From the NCBI GenBank assembly GCA_025922945.1, contig JAICGW010000003.1, positions 1 through 51,749 of the forward strand: a stretch of DNA of 51,749 nt. The letters run 5' to 3'. Numbering within the stretch: position 1 is the first letter of the stretch; every line of letters starts with the position of its first letter. This DNA is from Acidimicrobiia bacterium. GTDB lineage: Bacteria > Actinomycetota > Acidimicrobiia > Spongiisociales > ZC4RG35. The position numbers were made by a program, and so were the translations under genes. Under the pieces are notes generated by a model. It did not search any database, was not told the DNA's origin, and worked only from the letters and a program-made list of their open reading frames with translations. Of the stretch, positions 24,935 to 33,316 are shown one piece after another.

Positions 24935-26329
24935 TTGACTGAGGTAGATGTCGTCGTCGTTGGAGCTGGCTTGGCCGGCCTCTCTGCTGCTCGAGACTTA
25001 ACCCGGAAGGGTCTTGAAGTGGTGGTGCTAGAAGGGAGGGACAGGGTGGGGGGTCGCACCTTCGACCAGCCTCTCCGAAACGGGGTGACTGTTGAGTTCG
25101 GGGGTCAGTGGATCGGTCCTACTCAGGACGTCATCGCTTCTCTCGTAGACGAGTTGGACCTTGAGACCTTCCCGACCTATGTCCATGGTGAGGACATCAC
25201 CTTCTACGACGGCGAGGCGATTCGTCATACCAGTGAGGACTTCGGCCTACCGGAGAAGACGTCTGCAGAGGTGGTGAGCGTTTGGGAGAGGATCGAGGTG
25301 TTGGCCGAGCAGGTATCGACGGCGTCTCCATGGACTGGTCCGGAGGCTGAGACGTACGATGAAATGACTGTCGCAACCTGGTTACGGGCTCAGACCGGCG
25401 ACGAGCTGGCCCTGCGTTTCTTCGGCATGGTCGTTCCGGCAATCTTTGCAGCGGAGCCGGGGGAAATGTCGATGCTGCACTTTCTGTTTTACGTTGCCTC
25501 CGGGAACGGTCTCTCGATACTTGCCGCTACCGAAGGAGGGGCGCAGGAACGACGGGTGGTTGGAGGCGCGCAGGCGATTTCTCAGAGGCTGGCAAGAGAA
25601 CTCGGTGCGGCTGTACATCTTCGCTCCGGCGTCCATGCCATCCGTCATAGCGACTCGGAAGTCAGGGCTATCCACAACGAAGGAGAGGTCGCTGCGTCGC
25701 ACATTGTCGTCGCAATCCCTCCCACCCTCGCAGGACGCATCTCCTATGACCCTCCGCTTCCCGCACAGAGGGACAGCCTCACCCAGCAGGTCCCAGCGGG
25801 CTCGGTGATCAAAGTGAATGTCGGCTACGCAACACCGTTTTGGCGAGGTGATGGGCTGAGCGGCTTGGTGCTCGGATTGGACGACGAATTCGGGCTGGTA
25901 TTCGACAACTCGCCTCCCGACGGCACCTGTGGCGTGTTGGTCGCTTTCGCCGAGGGAGATCACTCTCGACACGTGCGAGCGATGTCAGAGCAAGACCGGA
26001 ACAGTCTCCTCATAGACACCGTGACGAGCTACTTCGGGCCGAAAGCATCCGATCCGTTCGACATCGTCGCGGTCGACTGGAGCACCGAGCAGTGGACCCG
26101 TGGCTGCTACGGCGCCCACATGGGTTCGGGAGTGTGGACCCAATACGGCCCGGCCCTGGCCGAGCCGATCGGGCGGATACATTGGGCCGGCACCGAAACC
26201 GAACAGGTGTGGAACGGCTACATGGACGGGGCAGTCCGTTCCGGCCTACGCGCCGCTGCTGAGATCGTCGACCACCAAAACGCCTCATCGAGTAGCCGCC
26301 GCTCAATACGCAGCAGGCCAAGTCTCTAA
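24935..26329 (+). CDS. Flavin monoamine oxidase-family protein
   Basis: FAD-dependent amine oxidase of 464 aa. TTG 24935 follows GGAGG by six bases and is preferred to GTG 24920. The Rossmann motif is VDVVVVGAGLAGLSAARDL, with the second FAD motif GRDRVGGRTF. The substrate region includes VEFGGQWIGPTQD. The C-terminal FAD segment is RIHWAGTETEQVWNGYMDGAVRSG, with RGCYGAHM nearby, as in putrescine/monoamine oxidases. The last 15 residues are Ser/Arg-rich. GC content and codon choice look lower and less biased than in neighbours, and imperfect 18-bp repeats flank the gene, so transfer is possible. Confidence 0.9.
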   Translation: MTEVDVVVVGAGLAGLSAARDLTRKGLEVVVLEGRDRVGGRTFDQPLRNGVTVEFGGQWIGPTQDVIASLVDELDLETFPTYVHGEDITFYDGEAIRHTSEDFGLPEKTSAEVVSVWERIEVLAEQVSTASPWTGPEAETYDEMTVATWLRAQTGDELALRFFGMVVPAIFAAEPGEMSMLHFLFYVASGNGLSILAATEGGAQERRVVGGAQAISQRLARELGAAVHLRSGVHAIRHSDSEVRAIHNEGEVAASHIVVAIPPTLAGRISYDPPLPAQRDSLTQQVPAGSVIKVNVGYATPFWRGDGLSGLVLGLDDEFGLVFDNSPPDGTCGVLVAFAEGDHSRHVRAMSEQDRNSLLIDTVTSYFGPKASDPFDIVAVDWSTEQWTRGCYGAHMGSGVWTQYGPALAEPIGRIHWAGTETEQVWNGYMDGAVRSGLRAAAEIVDHQNASSSSRRSIRSRPSL

Positions 26330-26717
26330 CGAGCAACGTCCCCCGGCACTCGGCGTGGGCACCGAGCAAGAAGTGCCGATCGGGTGCGGGTTTAGATACG
26401 GCCGATACCGCTCCGGAACTGTTGTTATGGGCCTGCTGGCGGCGGATTGATCCGATCTGCTTCGTACGTGATCGCATGGTCGATCTGTGCTGGCAGAACT
26501 TAGAGGCCGGGGGCGTTGGTCAATGCTTCGGCTAGCGCGCTGTTGCCCGCGACATAGGTCCAGCTGAAGTCGATCACGGTGGCAACACACCAAACTCAAT
26601 CCTCGGGCCACCAAAGATTGGCCGATTGCCAGAGTGGACCCTCACACATCGACTCACTAATGGCCCCGATGGGGCCCGACAACAGACGTAGGAGCGGGTG
26701 CGCTTATCCAGTCGTTT
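26330..26717. other. Gene-free stretch with one hairpin
   Basis: About 390 bp with no convincing ORF; the track ORFs here are low-quality shadows. It holds GTGCCGATCGGGTGCGGG (about 26373), an imperfect copy of a sequence upstream of the amine oxidase (about 24796). It also holds GGCCCC-GAT-GGGGCC (26662-26676), a possible weak terminator. I see nothing else. Confidence 0.55.
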
Positions 26718-27587
26718 CTAGGACAGGAGGACGATGGTTGCCCCAGTCAGGACGAACAGCACACCGGCGAAAAAGCGCGGGTTCATTCGCTCGAAGGGTT
26801 GGTGGAACATCATCGGCACCAGGGCGATGACGAAGATCACCGATAGTTGCTGGATGGTGATGGCGATGGCAATGGTGGTGAGATCAAACGACAACCATTG
26901 GGATGAGACGGCGATGGCGCCGCATAAACCAGCGAATGCAATCCAGCGGATGGCGGTGATCGGCATCGGCATCCCCCATCTGCCGGTGACGGTGAGCAGC
27001 AATGCATAGACGACCACGCTGGAGGCGAGACCGATGGTCAGGCCCTCCACCGGGTGATCGAATCTCTCCAGACCGAATCGAATCAAGATCGGTGTGGATC
27101 CCCAGATCAACGCCACGCCTAGCGCGAACCAGGGCCGGCGCCATTCGACGGATCCCGAAACTCGTCCGCTCAGCGAGATCAGCGCCACCCCGATCACGGC
27201 GAGTACCACGCCACCGGCGATCGTCGGCGTGAGGGGCTCGTCGAGAGCGATCGCCGCCACCAGGGTGCCGATGATCGGAGCTGCCGAGACGAGGGCGCCG
27301 GTGCGGGCCACTCCGATGGTCTGCTGGCTGAGAGCGAGCAGGGTCCATCCCCCCACGAAATGGAACAGAGTGGTCACCCCGAAAATCAGGACAGCCGACA
27401 GCGGCGCCGTGAAGAGCAGTCCGAAGTCGCCGAGGAGCGCCGCTCGGAGCAACAACACGATCTCGACCGCCACCAGGAGTCCGAAGGCGGTTCGGTAAGC
27501 ATCGACAAGTTGATTCGCTTTTCGGTTGGAGACCTGGAGAAAGCCGAATCCGATCGCCGCCACCAGGGCCCAGAGGGGCCCCGTCAA
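26718..27587 (-). CDS. EamA/DMT-family permease
   Basis: Ten-helix membrane protein of 289 aa, the normal EamA length when started at TTG 27587, which overlaps the LLM gene stop as TTGA. The ORF-track start adds 78 non-hydrophobic residues lying in the LLM gene. It shows the duplicated five-helix pattern, with GPLWALVAAIGFGFLQV at the start and GVALIWGSTPILIRFGLERF opening the second half. It is the last gene of a three-gene minus-strand operon (FAH hydrolase, LLM oxidoreductase, EamA), so it may export or import a pathway intermediate. Confidence 0.88.
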   Translation of the reverse strand: MTGPLWALVAAIGFGFLQVSNRKANQLVDAYRTAFGLLVAVEIVLLLRAALLGDFGLLFTAPLSAVLIFGVTTLFHFVGGWTLLALSQQTIGVARTGALVSAAPIIGTLVAAIALDEPLTPTIAGGVVLAVIGVALISLSGRVSGSVEWRRPWFALGVALIWGSTPILIRFGLERFDHPVEGLTIGLASSVVVYALLLTVTGRWGMPMPITAIRWIAFAGLCGAIAVSSQWLSFDLTTIAIAITIQQLSVIFVIALVPMMFHQPFERMNPRFFAGVLFVLTGATIVLLS

Positions 27588-28432
27588 TCGACGCCGCTCA
27601 ATGCTCCGGCAAGAGCTTCGACGGTGCCCCCATCGTGGACCCCGGTGAGTCCGAGGATCACCACATCGATCCCGGCATCGAACATGGTTGCCGCTCGTGA
27701 TGCAACCTCGGCCGGGTCGGGGTTGGGAGCGACCGACAGGTGGCTCGAACACGAGATCTCGCGGGGATCGCGTCCCACGTCCTGGCAATGGCGCCACAGA
27801 ACCTCTCGAAGGCGGAGCCATTCGCTCTTTTCATCCTCGATAAAGAGAGCGTCCCACATCGAGGCGAAGCGGGCGGCGAGACGAAGCGTTCGCTTTTCCC
27901 CTCTGCCTCCGATCACAATCGGCGGGCGAGGCCGTTGGACGGGCTTGGGCTCATTGCGGGCATCGCTGAGCTGATAGAAGCGACCATCGAAGCTTGATTT
28001 CTCCTCGGTCAGCAAGAGGTGGATGACCTCGGTGCCCTCTTCGAACCGTGTCATCCTTTGATCAACGGTGCCGAGGTCCAACCCGTAGGCGTCGGCCTCC
28101 AATTCGTACCAGCCGGCGCCGAGACCGATCTCGAGACGGCCCGCCGAGAGAATGTCAAGCGATGAGGCCATTGATGCCAGGACGGCAGGATGCCGGAAAT
28201 GCATGCCGTTGACCATGGTCCCTACTCGAATCCGATTAGTCGCCTGAGAAAGGGCGGACAGGGTCACCCACGCTTCGAGGCAGGGCCCATCGGTGTCGCC
28301 CCGGATCGGGTAGAAGTGGTCGAAGTTCCAGGCCGATTCGAAGAGGTCGATACTGTCGGCCGCTTGCCACACCTCCAGCATCCGATCCCAGGTGGTGTGA
28401 TGGGTGGGGGTCTTGACTGCGAAACGGGCCAT
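27584..28432 (-). CDS. LLM-class (F420-type) flavin oxidoreductase
   Basis: Luciferase-like TIM-barrel protein of 282 aa from ATG 28432; TTG 28438, overlapping the upstream stop as TTGA, is an equally possible start. Typical segments are FESAWNFDHFYPIRGD, TNRIRVGTMVNGMHFRHPAVLA, LSAGRLEIGLGAGWYELEA and RPPIVIGGRGEKRTLRLAARFA. Members use F420H2 or FMNH2 in reductions or mono-oxygenations. It is translationally coupled to the FAH-family gene upstream, which implies a shared substrate path. Confidence 0.9.
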   Translation of the reverse strand: MARFAVKTPTHHTTWDRMLEVWQAADSIDLFESAWNFDHFYPIRGDTDGPCLEAWVTLSALSQATNRIRVGTMVNGMHFRHPAVLASMASSLDILSAGRLEIGLGAGWYELEADAYGLDLGTVDQRMTRFEEGTEVIHLLLTEEKSSFDGRFYQLSDARNEPKPVQRPRPPIVIGGRGEKRTLRLAARFASMWDALFIEDEKSEWLRLREVLWRHCQDVGRDPREISCSSHLSVAPNPDPAEVASRAATMFDAGIDVVILGLTGVHDGGTVEALAGALSGVD

Positions 28433-28434
28433 TG

Positions 28435-29286
28435 TCAAACCACGGGGTTGGTGAGGGTGCCGATCGGATCGATGGTGATTTCGACGACGTCCCCGGGACG
28501 GAGATAGCGGGGGGGATCAAATCCCGCCCCCACCCCGGGAGGGGTGCCGGTGGCAATCACATCCCCGCTCTCCAGGGTCATCACCGACGAGAGCGTGGCG
28601 ATCAGGCTGGGAATGTCGAAGATCAGGTCGGCGAGAGATCCTCTCTGTCGGACCTCGCCGTTCACCGACGTGCGAATGGCGAGTTGACGAACGTCGCCGA
28701 TTTCGTCGGTGCTGACTATGCAGGGTCCCATAGGACAGAACGTGTCGGGAGCCTTCCCGGTCAACCATTGCCCATGTCGCTTCTGCAGGTCTCGAGCGGT
28801 GACATCGTTGACGATGGTGTAGCCGAAGACGTGGCTCATGGCGTCCTCGGGCTGAATCCTCTTGCCGTTCTTGCCGATGACGACCGCGAGCTCGCCCTCA
28901 TAGTCCGTGGTCGAGCTGGGATCGTTGCTGGTGTCGATGCTCTCACCCGGGCCGATCACCGCAGTCGGCGGCTTGCTGAAGACGATCGGGAACGCGGGCG
29001 GCGGCTCCGCCTTGGCATCTGCACCCGGCAGTTCCCGTACGTGTTCGAGGTAGTTCTTCCCGATTGCGAACACGTTCTTTCGGGGGCGAAGCGGCGCAAG
29101 GAGGGTGACGTCGGCCAACGGCACCCGGGTCCCATCGAGGGCAGATCGGGATAGGCCCATGACCAGGTCGATCAGCGCCGCGGTGTCGTCCGGCGCGTCG
29201 AGGCTCGCCGAAACATCGAGGACATGACCGTCTTCCAGCAACCCCGACCGAGGGCCATCTTTCCCGAGATACCTCACCAATCGCAA
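28435..29286 (-). CDS. Fumarylacetoacetate hydrolase-family protein
   Basis: Protein of 283 aa. TTG 29286 is fixed by AAGGAGG six bases upstream. The N-terminal FAH domain (MRLVRYLGKDGPRSGLLEDGHVLDV) precedes the catalytic domain with IGKNYLEHVRE and metal ligands in TTDYEGELAVVIGK...VFGYTIVNDVTARDLQ. It ends with SGDVIATGTPPGVGAGF and LRPGDVVEITIDPIG. Family members hydrolyse or decarboxylate beta-diketo or oxo acids. It is first in a minus-strand operon. Its promoter faces that of dppD across 165 bp containing the LacI-type palindrome at 29370. Confidence 0.92.
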   Translation of the reverse strand: MRLVRYLGKDGPRSGLLEDGHVLDVSASLDAPDDTAALIDLVMGLSRSALDGTRVPLADVTLLAPLRPRKNVFAIGKNYLEHVRELPGADAKAEPPPAFPIVFSKPPTAVIGPGESIDTSNDPSSTTDYEGELAVVIGKNGKRIQPEDAMSHVFGYTIVNDVTARDLQKRHGQWLTGKAPDTFCPMGPCIVSTDEIGDVRQLAIRTSVNGEVRQRGSLADLIFDIPSLIATLSSVMTLESGDVIATGTPPGVGAGFDPPRYLRPGDVVEITIDPIGTLTNPVV

Positions 29287-29369
29287 AGCGATCCTCCTTG
29301 GGCACGACGGACCGGCGATAGTCGGCTTCTTTGCGGCCCGCGGGGCGATGCTATATCGTGCGAAGGCGG

Positions 29370-29389
29370 TTAAGCAATCGATTGCCTAA
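29370..29389. promoter_or_regulatory. LacI-type operator palindrome, site 1
   Basis: TTAAGCAATCGATTGCCTAA is an almost perfect 20-bp palindrome with the CG centre typical of LacI-family operators. It lies between the divergent FAH operon (start 29286) and the dppD leader (ATG 29408), so one repressor could control both. The core CAAnCGnTTG recurs at three other promoters in the window. That the LacI protein at 35233-36273 binds it is inference. Confidence 0.75.
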
Positions 29390-29407
29390 CACGCTCAGGA
29401 GGACCGG

Positions 29408-29455
29408 ATGGCACCGCGGCTTTCGACCGGATCGATGGAATACTGGTCGGCGTGA
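29408..29455 (+). CDS. Putative 15-codon leader ORF before dppD
   Basis: The best ribosome site in the region (AGGAGG, five bases before ATG 29408) serves a short frame, [15 protein letters not shown], ending in a TGA that overlaps the dppD GTG as GTGA. The dppD start has no clear site of its own. I infer a translated leader that couples to dppD. A sequencing or real frameshift joining it to dppD is the alternative. Confidence 0.5.
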   Translation: MAPRLSTGSMEYWSA

Positions 29456-30726
29456 CCTGGGGTAGGCGGCGCGCCAGCCGAACAGCGGGCGCGGTGGGGA
29501 ATATCACGTATGCCTCTGAAATCCCCGCCTCCCGGCAACCTCAGGCCGGGTCAGGAACGCGGCCTCTTGTTGCCTCGGTCAACGATCTGAAGGTTCATTT
29601 TCAGACCAAAGCAGGGATGATCCACGCCGTTGACGGTGTCTCCTTCGAGATCCGGGATGGGGAGACTCTTGGATTGGTAGGGGAGACGGGTTGTGGCAAG
29701 AGCGTTACGGCGCGCTCGTTCATCCGGCTGGTCCCCACCCCGCCGGGGGTCTACGCCGGAGGTCAGGTCCTTTTCTGGTCTTCAGACGCCCGCCGAGAGG
29801 GGAGGGGGCCGATTGACCTTCTGACGATCCCAAAAGACGAGATGCTGGATATCCGCGGCGACCGTATCGCCATGATTTTCCAAGATCCCGGCAAGGCGCT
29901 TAACCCCGCACTCTCGATTCGGAACCAGATCGCCGAGGTCTTTTACCAGCACCGCTCCGAGGAGATCCTGCATTCTCTCGGCCCGTGGGCTCCACGCCTG
30001 ATTCGTCGCGCGGCACGGCAGGAGTCCAGCGGTTTCGAGAGATTTCTCCTAACCCTCCCTCCCTTTCGCTCCCGGGCGGAGAAGCTCCGGGAGAAGGTCG
30101 ACCAGCTCGTGGGCCATGCATTGAGCGAAGTTCAAATCGCCAATCCACGCAAGATCATGGAGAGCTACCCCCATGAGCTATCGGGGGGTATGAAACAGCG
30201 CGTTCTCATCGCACAGGCGCTGGCATGCAATCCCGACCTCCTCATCGCCGATGAGCCCACCACGGCCCTCGACGTCACCATTCAGGCCCGGATTCTCGAG
30301 CTGATCGCAGAATTGCAAGAACGACTCGAAACCTCCGTTCTCTACATCAGCCACGACCTGTCCCTGGTTAAAGAGATCTGCGATCGAGTGGCGGTCATGT
30401 ACGCCGGTCGCATAGTGGAGACCGGAACTACGGACGAGGTCTTTAGCAATCCAAAGCATCCCTACACACGGGGGCTAATGGCGGCGGTTCCATCGGCTGC
30501 CCATCGACGAGGCGAGCTGGCGTCCATCGTCGGAAACGTCCCCGAGCTGCTCGATCCCGAGCCGTCTTGCCGGTTCAACACCAGGTGCCCCTACGCGGTG
30601 GAGATTTGTCGGACCGTCGATCCACGGACGATCCCAGTTGGAGAGAGTCAATCGGTCGCCTGTTTCGCATATGAGTCGGATGACACCGACGTCGTCCTCC
30701 CCCGGCTGGAAGCGTGGGTGTCGTGA
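29452..30726 (+). CDS. Peptide/opine-type ABC transporter ATPase (DppD/OppD-like)
   Basis: ATP-binding subunit of 424 aa. Walker A is GETGCGKS, the Q-loop is [12 protein letters not shown], the signature is LSGGMKQRV, Walker B is [12 protein letters not shown] and the switch His is SHDLS. The C-terminal oligopeptide domain carries the four Cys pattern [14 protein letters not shown]...VACF. It starts at GTG with a roughly 40-residue non-conserved extension, and about 40 extra residues ([20 protein letters not shown]...) lie between Q-loop and signature. GTGA links it to dppF. The permeases and binding protein lie at 42-45.7 kb and share the operator type. Confidence 0.93.
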   Translation: MTWGRRRASRTAGAVGNITYASEIPASRQPQAGSGTRPLVASVNDLKVHFQTKAGMIHAVDGVSFEIRDGETLGLVGETGCGKSVTARSFIRLVPTPPGVYAGGQVLFWSSDARREGRGPIDLLTIPKDEMLDIRGDRIAMIFQDPGKALNPALSIRNQIAEVFYQHRSEEILHSLGPWAPRLIRRAARQESSGFERFLLTLPPFRSRAEKLREKVDQLVGHALSEVQIANPRKIMESYPHELSGGMKQRVLIAQALACNPDLLIADEPTTALDVTIQARILELIAELQERLETSVLYISHDLSLVKEICDRVAVMYAGRIVETGTTDEVFSNPKHPYTRGLMAAVPSAAHRRGELASIVGNVPELLDPEPSCRFNTRCPYAVEICRTVDPRTIPVGESQSVACFAYESDDTDVVLPRLEAWVS

Positions 30727-32081
30727 CGTCGCTTCGTGCTGCCAACAAAGAGCGCGAACCGTTGACGGCCGCCCGTTCGGTGATCTCACTCCGTGGTGTC
30801 GAGAAATACTTTCCGGTTAAGGAGGGCACCCTCCAGCGGGTCGTGGGACATGTCAGGGCCGTTGACGGCGTCTCCTTCGACGTACGCCCGGGAGAGACAG
30901 TTGGTCTCGTGGGCGAGTCCGGATGCGGCAAGACAACCCTCGGTCGTTGTATCAGTGGACTAACCCAGGTGACCGGGGGAAGGATTTATTTCCGCTTGTC
31001 TGACGCGGACGCAGCCCGGCTCGACGTGATCGAAGCTATTGCCGCCTCCGAGCGAACACGAGATCAGGTACGTGAGCTCAAGCGGATCGAAGAGAACCAC
31101 CGGATCGACCAACTCGAAGGAAAGGCTTGGAAGACGTACCGCCGCAATTGTCAGGTGGTATTCCAAGACTCGTTCAGCTCGCTCAATCCCCGACAACTTG
31201 TGAAGGACATCGTCGGCCGACCGCTCCGGGTCTGGAACGAGGCCTCTGGTGAGGAACTCACCGAGCGGGTCGTCTCCCTCTTGGAAAGCGTCGGATTGAG
31301 GCGACAGCACATGTATCGCTATCCGCATCAGTTCTCCGGAGGCCAGCGGCAGAGGGTCTCGATCGCCCGCGCCCTTGCTCTCGATCCAGAGTTCATCGTC
31401 CTGGATGAGCCCACTTCGGCGCTGGATGTGTCGGTCCAGGCGCAGATCCTCAACCTCCTCTACGACTTGCAGCGCGAGCGCGGGCTCACCTATCTCTTCA
31501 TCAGCCACGACCTCGGAGTGGTGCGATTGATGAGCGATCGGATCGCCGTCATGTATCTGGGGAAGGTCGCCGAGCAAGGCACTGCCACCGAGTTGTTCGA
31601 GGATCCGCGCCACCCCTATACCGAGGCCCTGCTCGCCGCCAACCCCGACATCAAGGCGAAAGAATCCGGAATGAAAGGGTTACACGGACACGTGCCCGAT
31701 CCGGCCAGCCCCCCCGAAGGGTGCCGGTTCCACACCCGCTGCCCGGTGGTGACGCCGGTGTGCGGGTGGGAAGTCGACGACGCTGTCGCTTGGCTGCAAG
31801 ATCACGAGGCGTTGGCCGAAGGTCTCGCCGCCGTGGAACGCCGCACCAATTTCGACGCAACGCTGGTGTTCCACACGGAGGAAGCGGCGGCGTCCGCAGT
31901 CGAGGCCTTTCACAAGGGTGACGTTCCACCCGTCATGAGGTCCGCCCTCGAAGAGATGTCGACCGACGGCCGCAAGGTGAGCATCAAGTTCAGCCCGGTT
32001 CCGCCGGTAGAGCTCGAGGACATCGGCGGCGGTCGCCTCACTGCCTGCATCCTCCACACCTCCCGGGGTTTGCGGATCTAG
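30723..32081 (+). CDS. Peptide/opine-type ABC transporter ATPase (DppF/OppF-like)
   Basis: Second ATPase, 452 aa from GTG 30723 overlapping the dppD stop. Walker A is GESGCGKTT, the Q-loop [12 protein letters not shown], the signature [10 protein letters not shown], Walker [13 protein letters not shown] and the switch SHDLG. About 40 extra charged residues ([20 protein letters not shown]...) sit between Walker A and the Q-loop, where the usual protein has a short turn. After the Cys motif [14 protein letters not shown] there is a C-terminal extension of roughly 110 residues. It probably forms the heterodimeric motor with the dppD product. It converges on the TSUP gene. Confidence 0.93.
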   Translation: MTSLRAANKEREPLTAARSVISLRGVEKYFPVKEGTLQRVVGHVRAVDGVSFDVRPGETVGLVGESGCGKTTLGRCISGLTQVTGGRIYFRLSDADAARLDVIEAIAASERTRDQVRELKRIEENHRIDQLEGKAWKTYRRNCQVVFQDSFSSLNPRQLVKDIVGRPLRVWNEASGEELTERVVSLLESVGLRRQHMYRYPHQFSGGQRQRVSIARALALDPEFIVLDEPTSALDVSVQAQILNLLYDLQRERGLTYLFISHDLGVVRLMSDRIAVMYLGKVAEQGTATELFEDPRHPYTEALLAANPDIKAKESGMKGLHGHVPDPASPPEGCRFHTRCPVVTPVCGWEVDDAVAWLQDHEALAEGLAAVERRTNFDATLVFHTEEAAASAVEAFHKGDVPPVMRSALEEMSTDGRKVSIKFSPVPPVELEDIGGGRLTACILHTSRGLRI

Positions 32082-32089
32082 CGGGGCCT

Positions 32090-32830
32090 TCAGCCGAGAG
32101 CGGACCAGAGCAGGCGAATCGCCGCGAACCCAAGCAGCACGAGAACGACGCGCTCGAACGTCTTCTGTTCGATCAGTCTCCCGATCCGAATCCCGAGCAC
32201 CGTCATGGCGGCCACGGGGACGATGGCCCATAGCGCCTGAGTGGTTCGTTCAGGGGTGAACGCCCCGAGCACTAAGAGCGTCACCAGCTGGATCAAGCCG
32301 AAGACGGTGAAGGTGAGACTCATCATGTGGATGAACGAAGCGCGGCTCAGCCGGACGCTGTGGAGGAATGTGGCGATTAGGGGCCCGGCCGTGCCGGTGG
32401 CTCCGAGCAGGCCACCACCCAGTAGCCCCATCGGAGCGGCCACCCGGCGGGCCGTTCTCTGCTCCAGCCCGAATTGGGGATCGGCGAGATGTCGCCAGAT
32501 GTAGAAGGCGATCACGAGGGCGATGACCACCGACAGGATCCGATCGTCAATCTCGGTGAGGATCCAGGTGCCAGCGATGACGGCAACAGTCCCGACGGTA
32601 AGAAACGGAATCATCACGAACCCCGTTCCCCTGGCCCCCGCTCGGTGCTCCCAGAGGAGCCACCCGTTGGAGACCATGTTCGCCAGAGATAGAACGACGA
32701 CGGCGTACTCGACGCTCGTGAAAGCAGCAATGAACGGCACGGCCACCAACGGACCACCCATCCCCGCGACCCCCTTGACCACGTAGGCGACGGCGATCAC
32801 CGCCAGCACCAGAGCGAACTCGGCCGTCAC
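32090..32830 (-). CDS. TSUP (TauE/SafE) family permease
   Basis: Membrane protein of 246 aa with about eight helices and the TSUP repeats VVKGVAGMGGPLVAVPFIAA and GLLGGGLLGATGTAGPLIATFL. TauE/SafE proteins move sulfite, organosulfonates or other small organic anions. A GTG start lies 7 bp after the SnoaL-like gene, so it is the last member of the four-gene creatininase operon and may handle a product or substrate of that pathway. The substrate is not known. Confidence 0.9.
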   Translation of the reverse strand: MTAEFALVLAVIAVAYVVKGVAGMGGPLVAVPFIAAFTSVEYAVVVLSLANMVSNGWLLWEHRAGARGTGFVMIPFLTVGTVAVIAGTWILTEIDDRILSVVIALVIAFYIWRHLADPQFGLEQRTARRVAAPMGLLGGGLLGATGTAGPLIATFLHSVRLSRASFIHMMSLTFTVFGLIQLVTLLVLGAFTPERTTQALWAIVPVAAMTVLGIRIGRLIEQKTFERVVLVLLGFAAIRLLWSALG

Positions 32831-32837
32831 TGCTCGT

Positions 32838-33314
32838 CTAGGAGTTGGTCAGATCCGGAGGGTTGAGCGCCAGCGCTCTGAGCAGGCCCAGCTCGTCCCC
32901 GAAGTACCAGGCCTCGGCGATCAGTCCTTCCCTCACCCGCCAGAGGCCAACCTCGATGACATCGATGTGCCGACCCGTCTTCGGGATCCCATAAAGCGAG
33001 CCGGTGTGTGTGCCAACCACACGGAAGATCCCCCAGACCTTGTCGTTCTTGGCCGTCAGATCGAGAAGGACGTTCTCGCGATCGCGCATCGAATCGTCGT
33101 TCATTCCCCCCGGCCCCTCATGGGCCCACAACTCTCCGATGTGAGTGAACCCTGCTCGATGTCGCTTGAAGTCAGGGGCCAGGTAGGGGGCCCTTTCAGA
33201 CACTTTTGCGACCCGATAGGCGGCCACCACCGCGAGCGCCTCCGCCTCCTGCTCGGTGCAAGTGCACGCGGTCGACCCGAATAACGAGATATGGGGATGC
33301 TCGACCAGGGACAC
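32838..33314 (-). CDS. SnoaL-like (NTF2-fold) protein
   Basis: Protein of 158 aa with the SnoaL/polyketide-cyclase-type ending: GIPKTGRHIDVIEVGLWRVREGLIAEAWYFGDELGLLRAL. The N-terminal third has a Cys pair (STACTCTEQE). Family members are small cone-shaped hydrolases, isomerases or cyclases; activity cannot be told from sequence. It starts at GTG 33314, two bases after the alcohol dehydrogenase stop, inside the creatininase operon. Confidence 0.85.
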   Translation of the reverse strand: MSLVEHPHISLFGSTACTCTEQEAEALAVVAAYRVAKVSERAPYLAPDFKRHRAGFTHIGELWAHEGPGGMNDDSMRDRENVLLDLTAKNDKVWGIFRVVGTHTGSLYGIPKTGRHIDVIEVGLWRVREGLIAEAWYFGDELGLLRALALNPPDLTNS

Positions 33315-33316
33315 TG

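Noticed and set aside
24663-24938. 91-aa ORF before the amine oxidase
   Set aside because: Low-quality translation, no ribosome site or motif; treated as intergenic.
26303-26614. 103-aa minus ORF in the gene-free stretch
   Set aside because: Ser/Arg/Pro-rich random-looking translation without a start signal.
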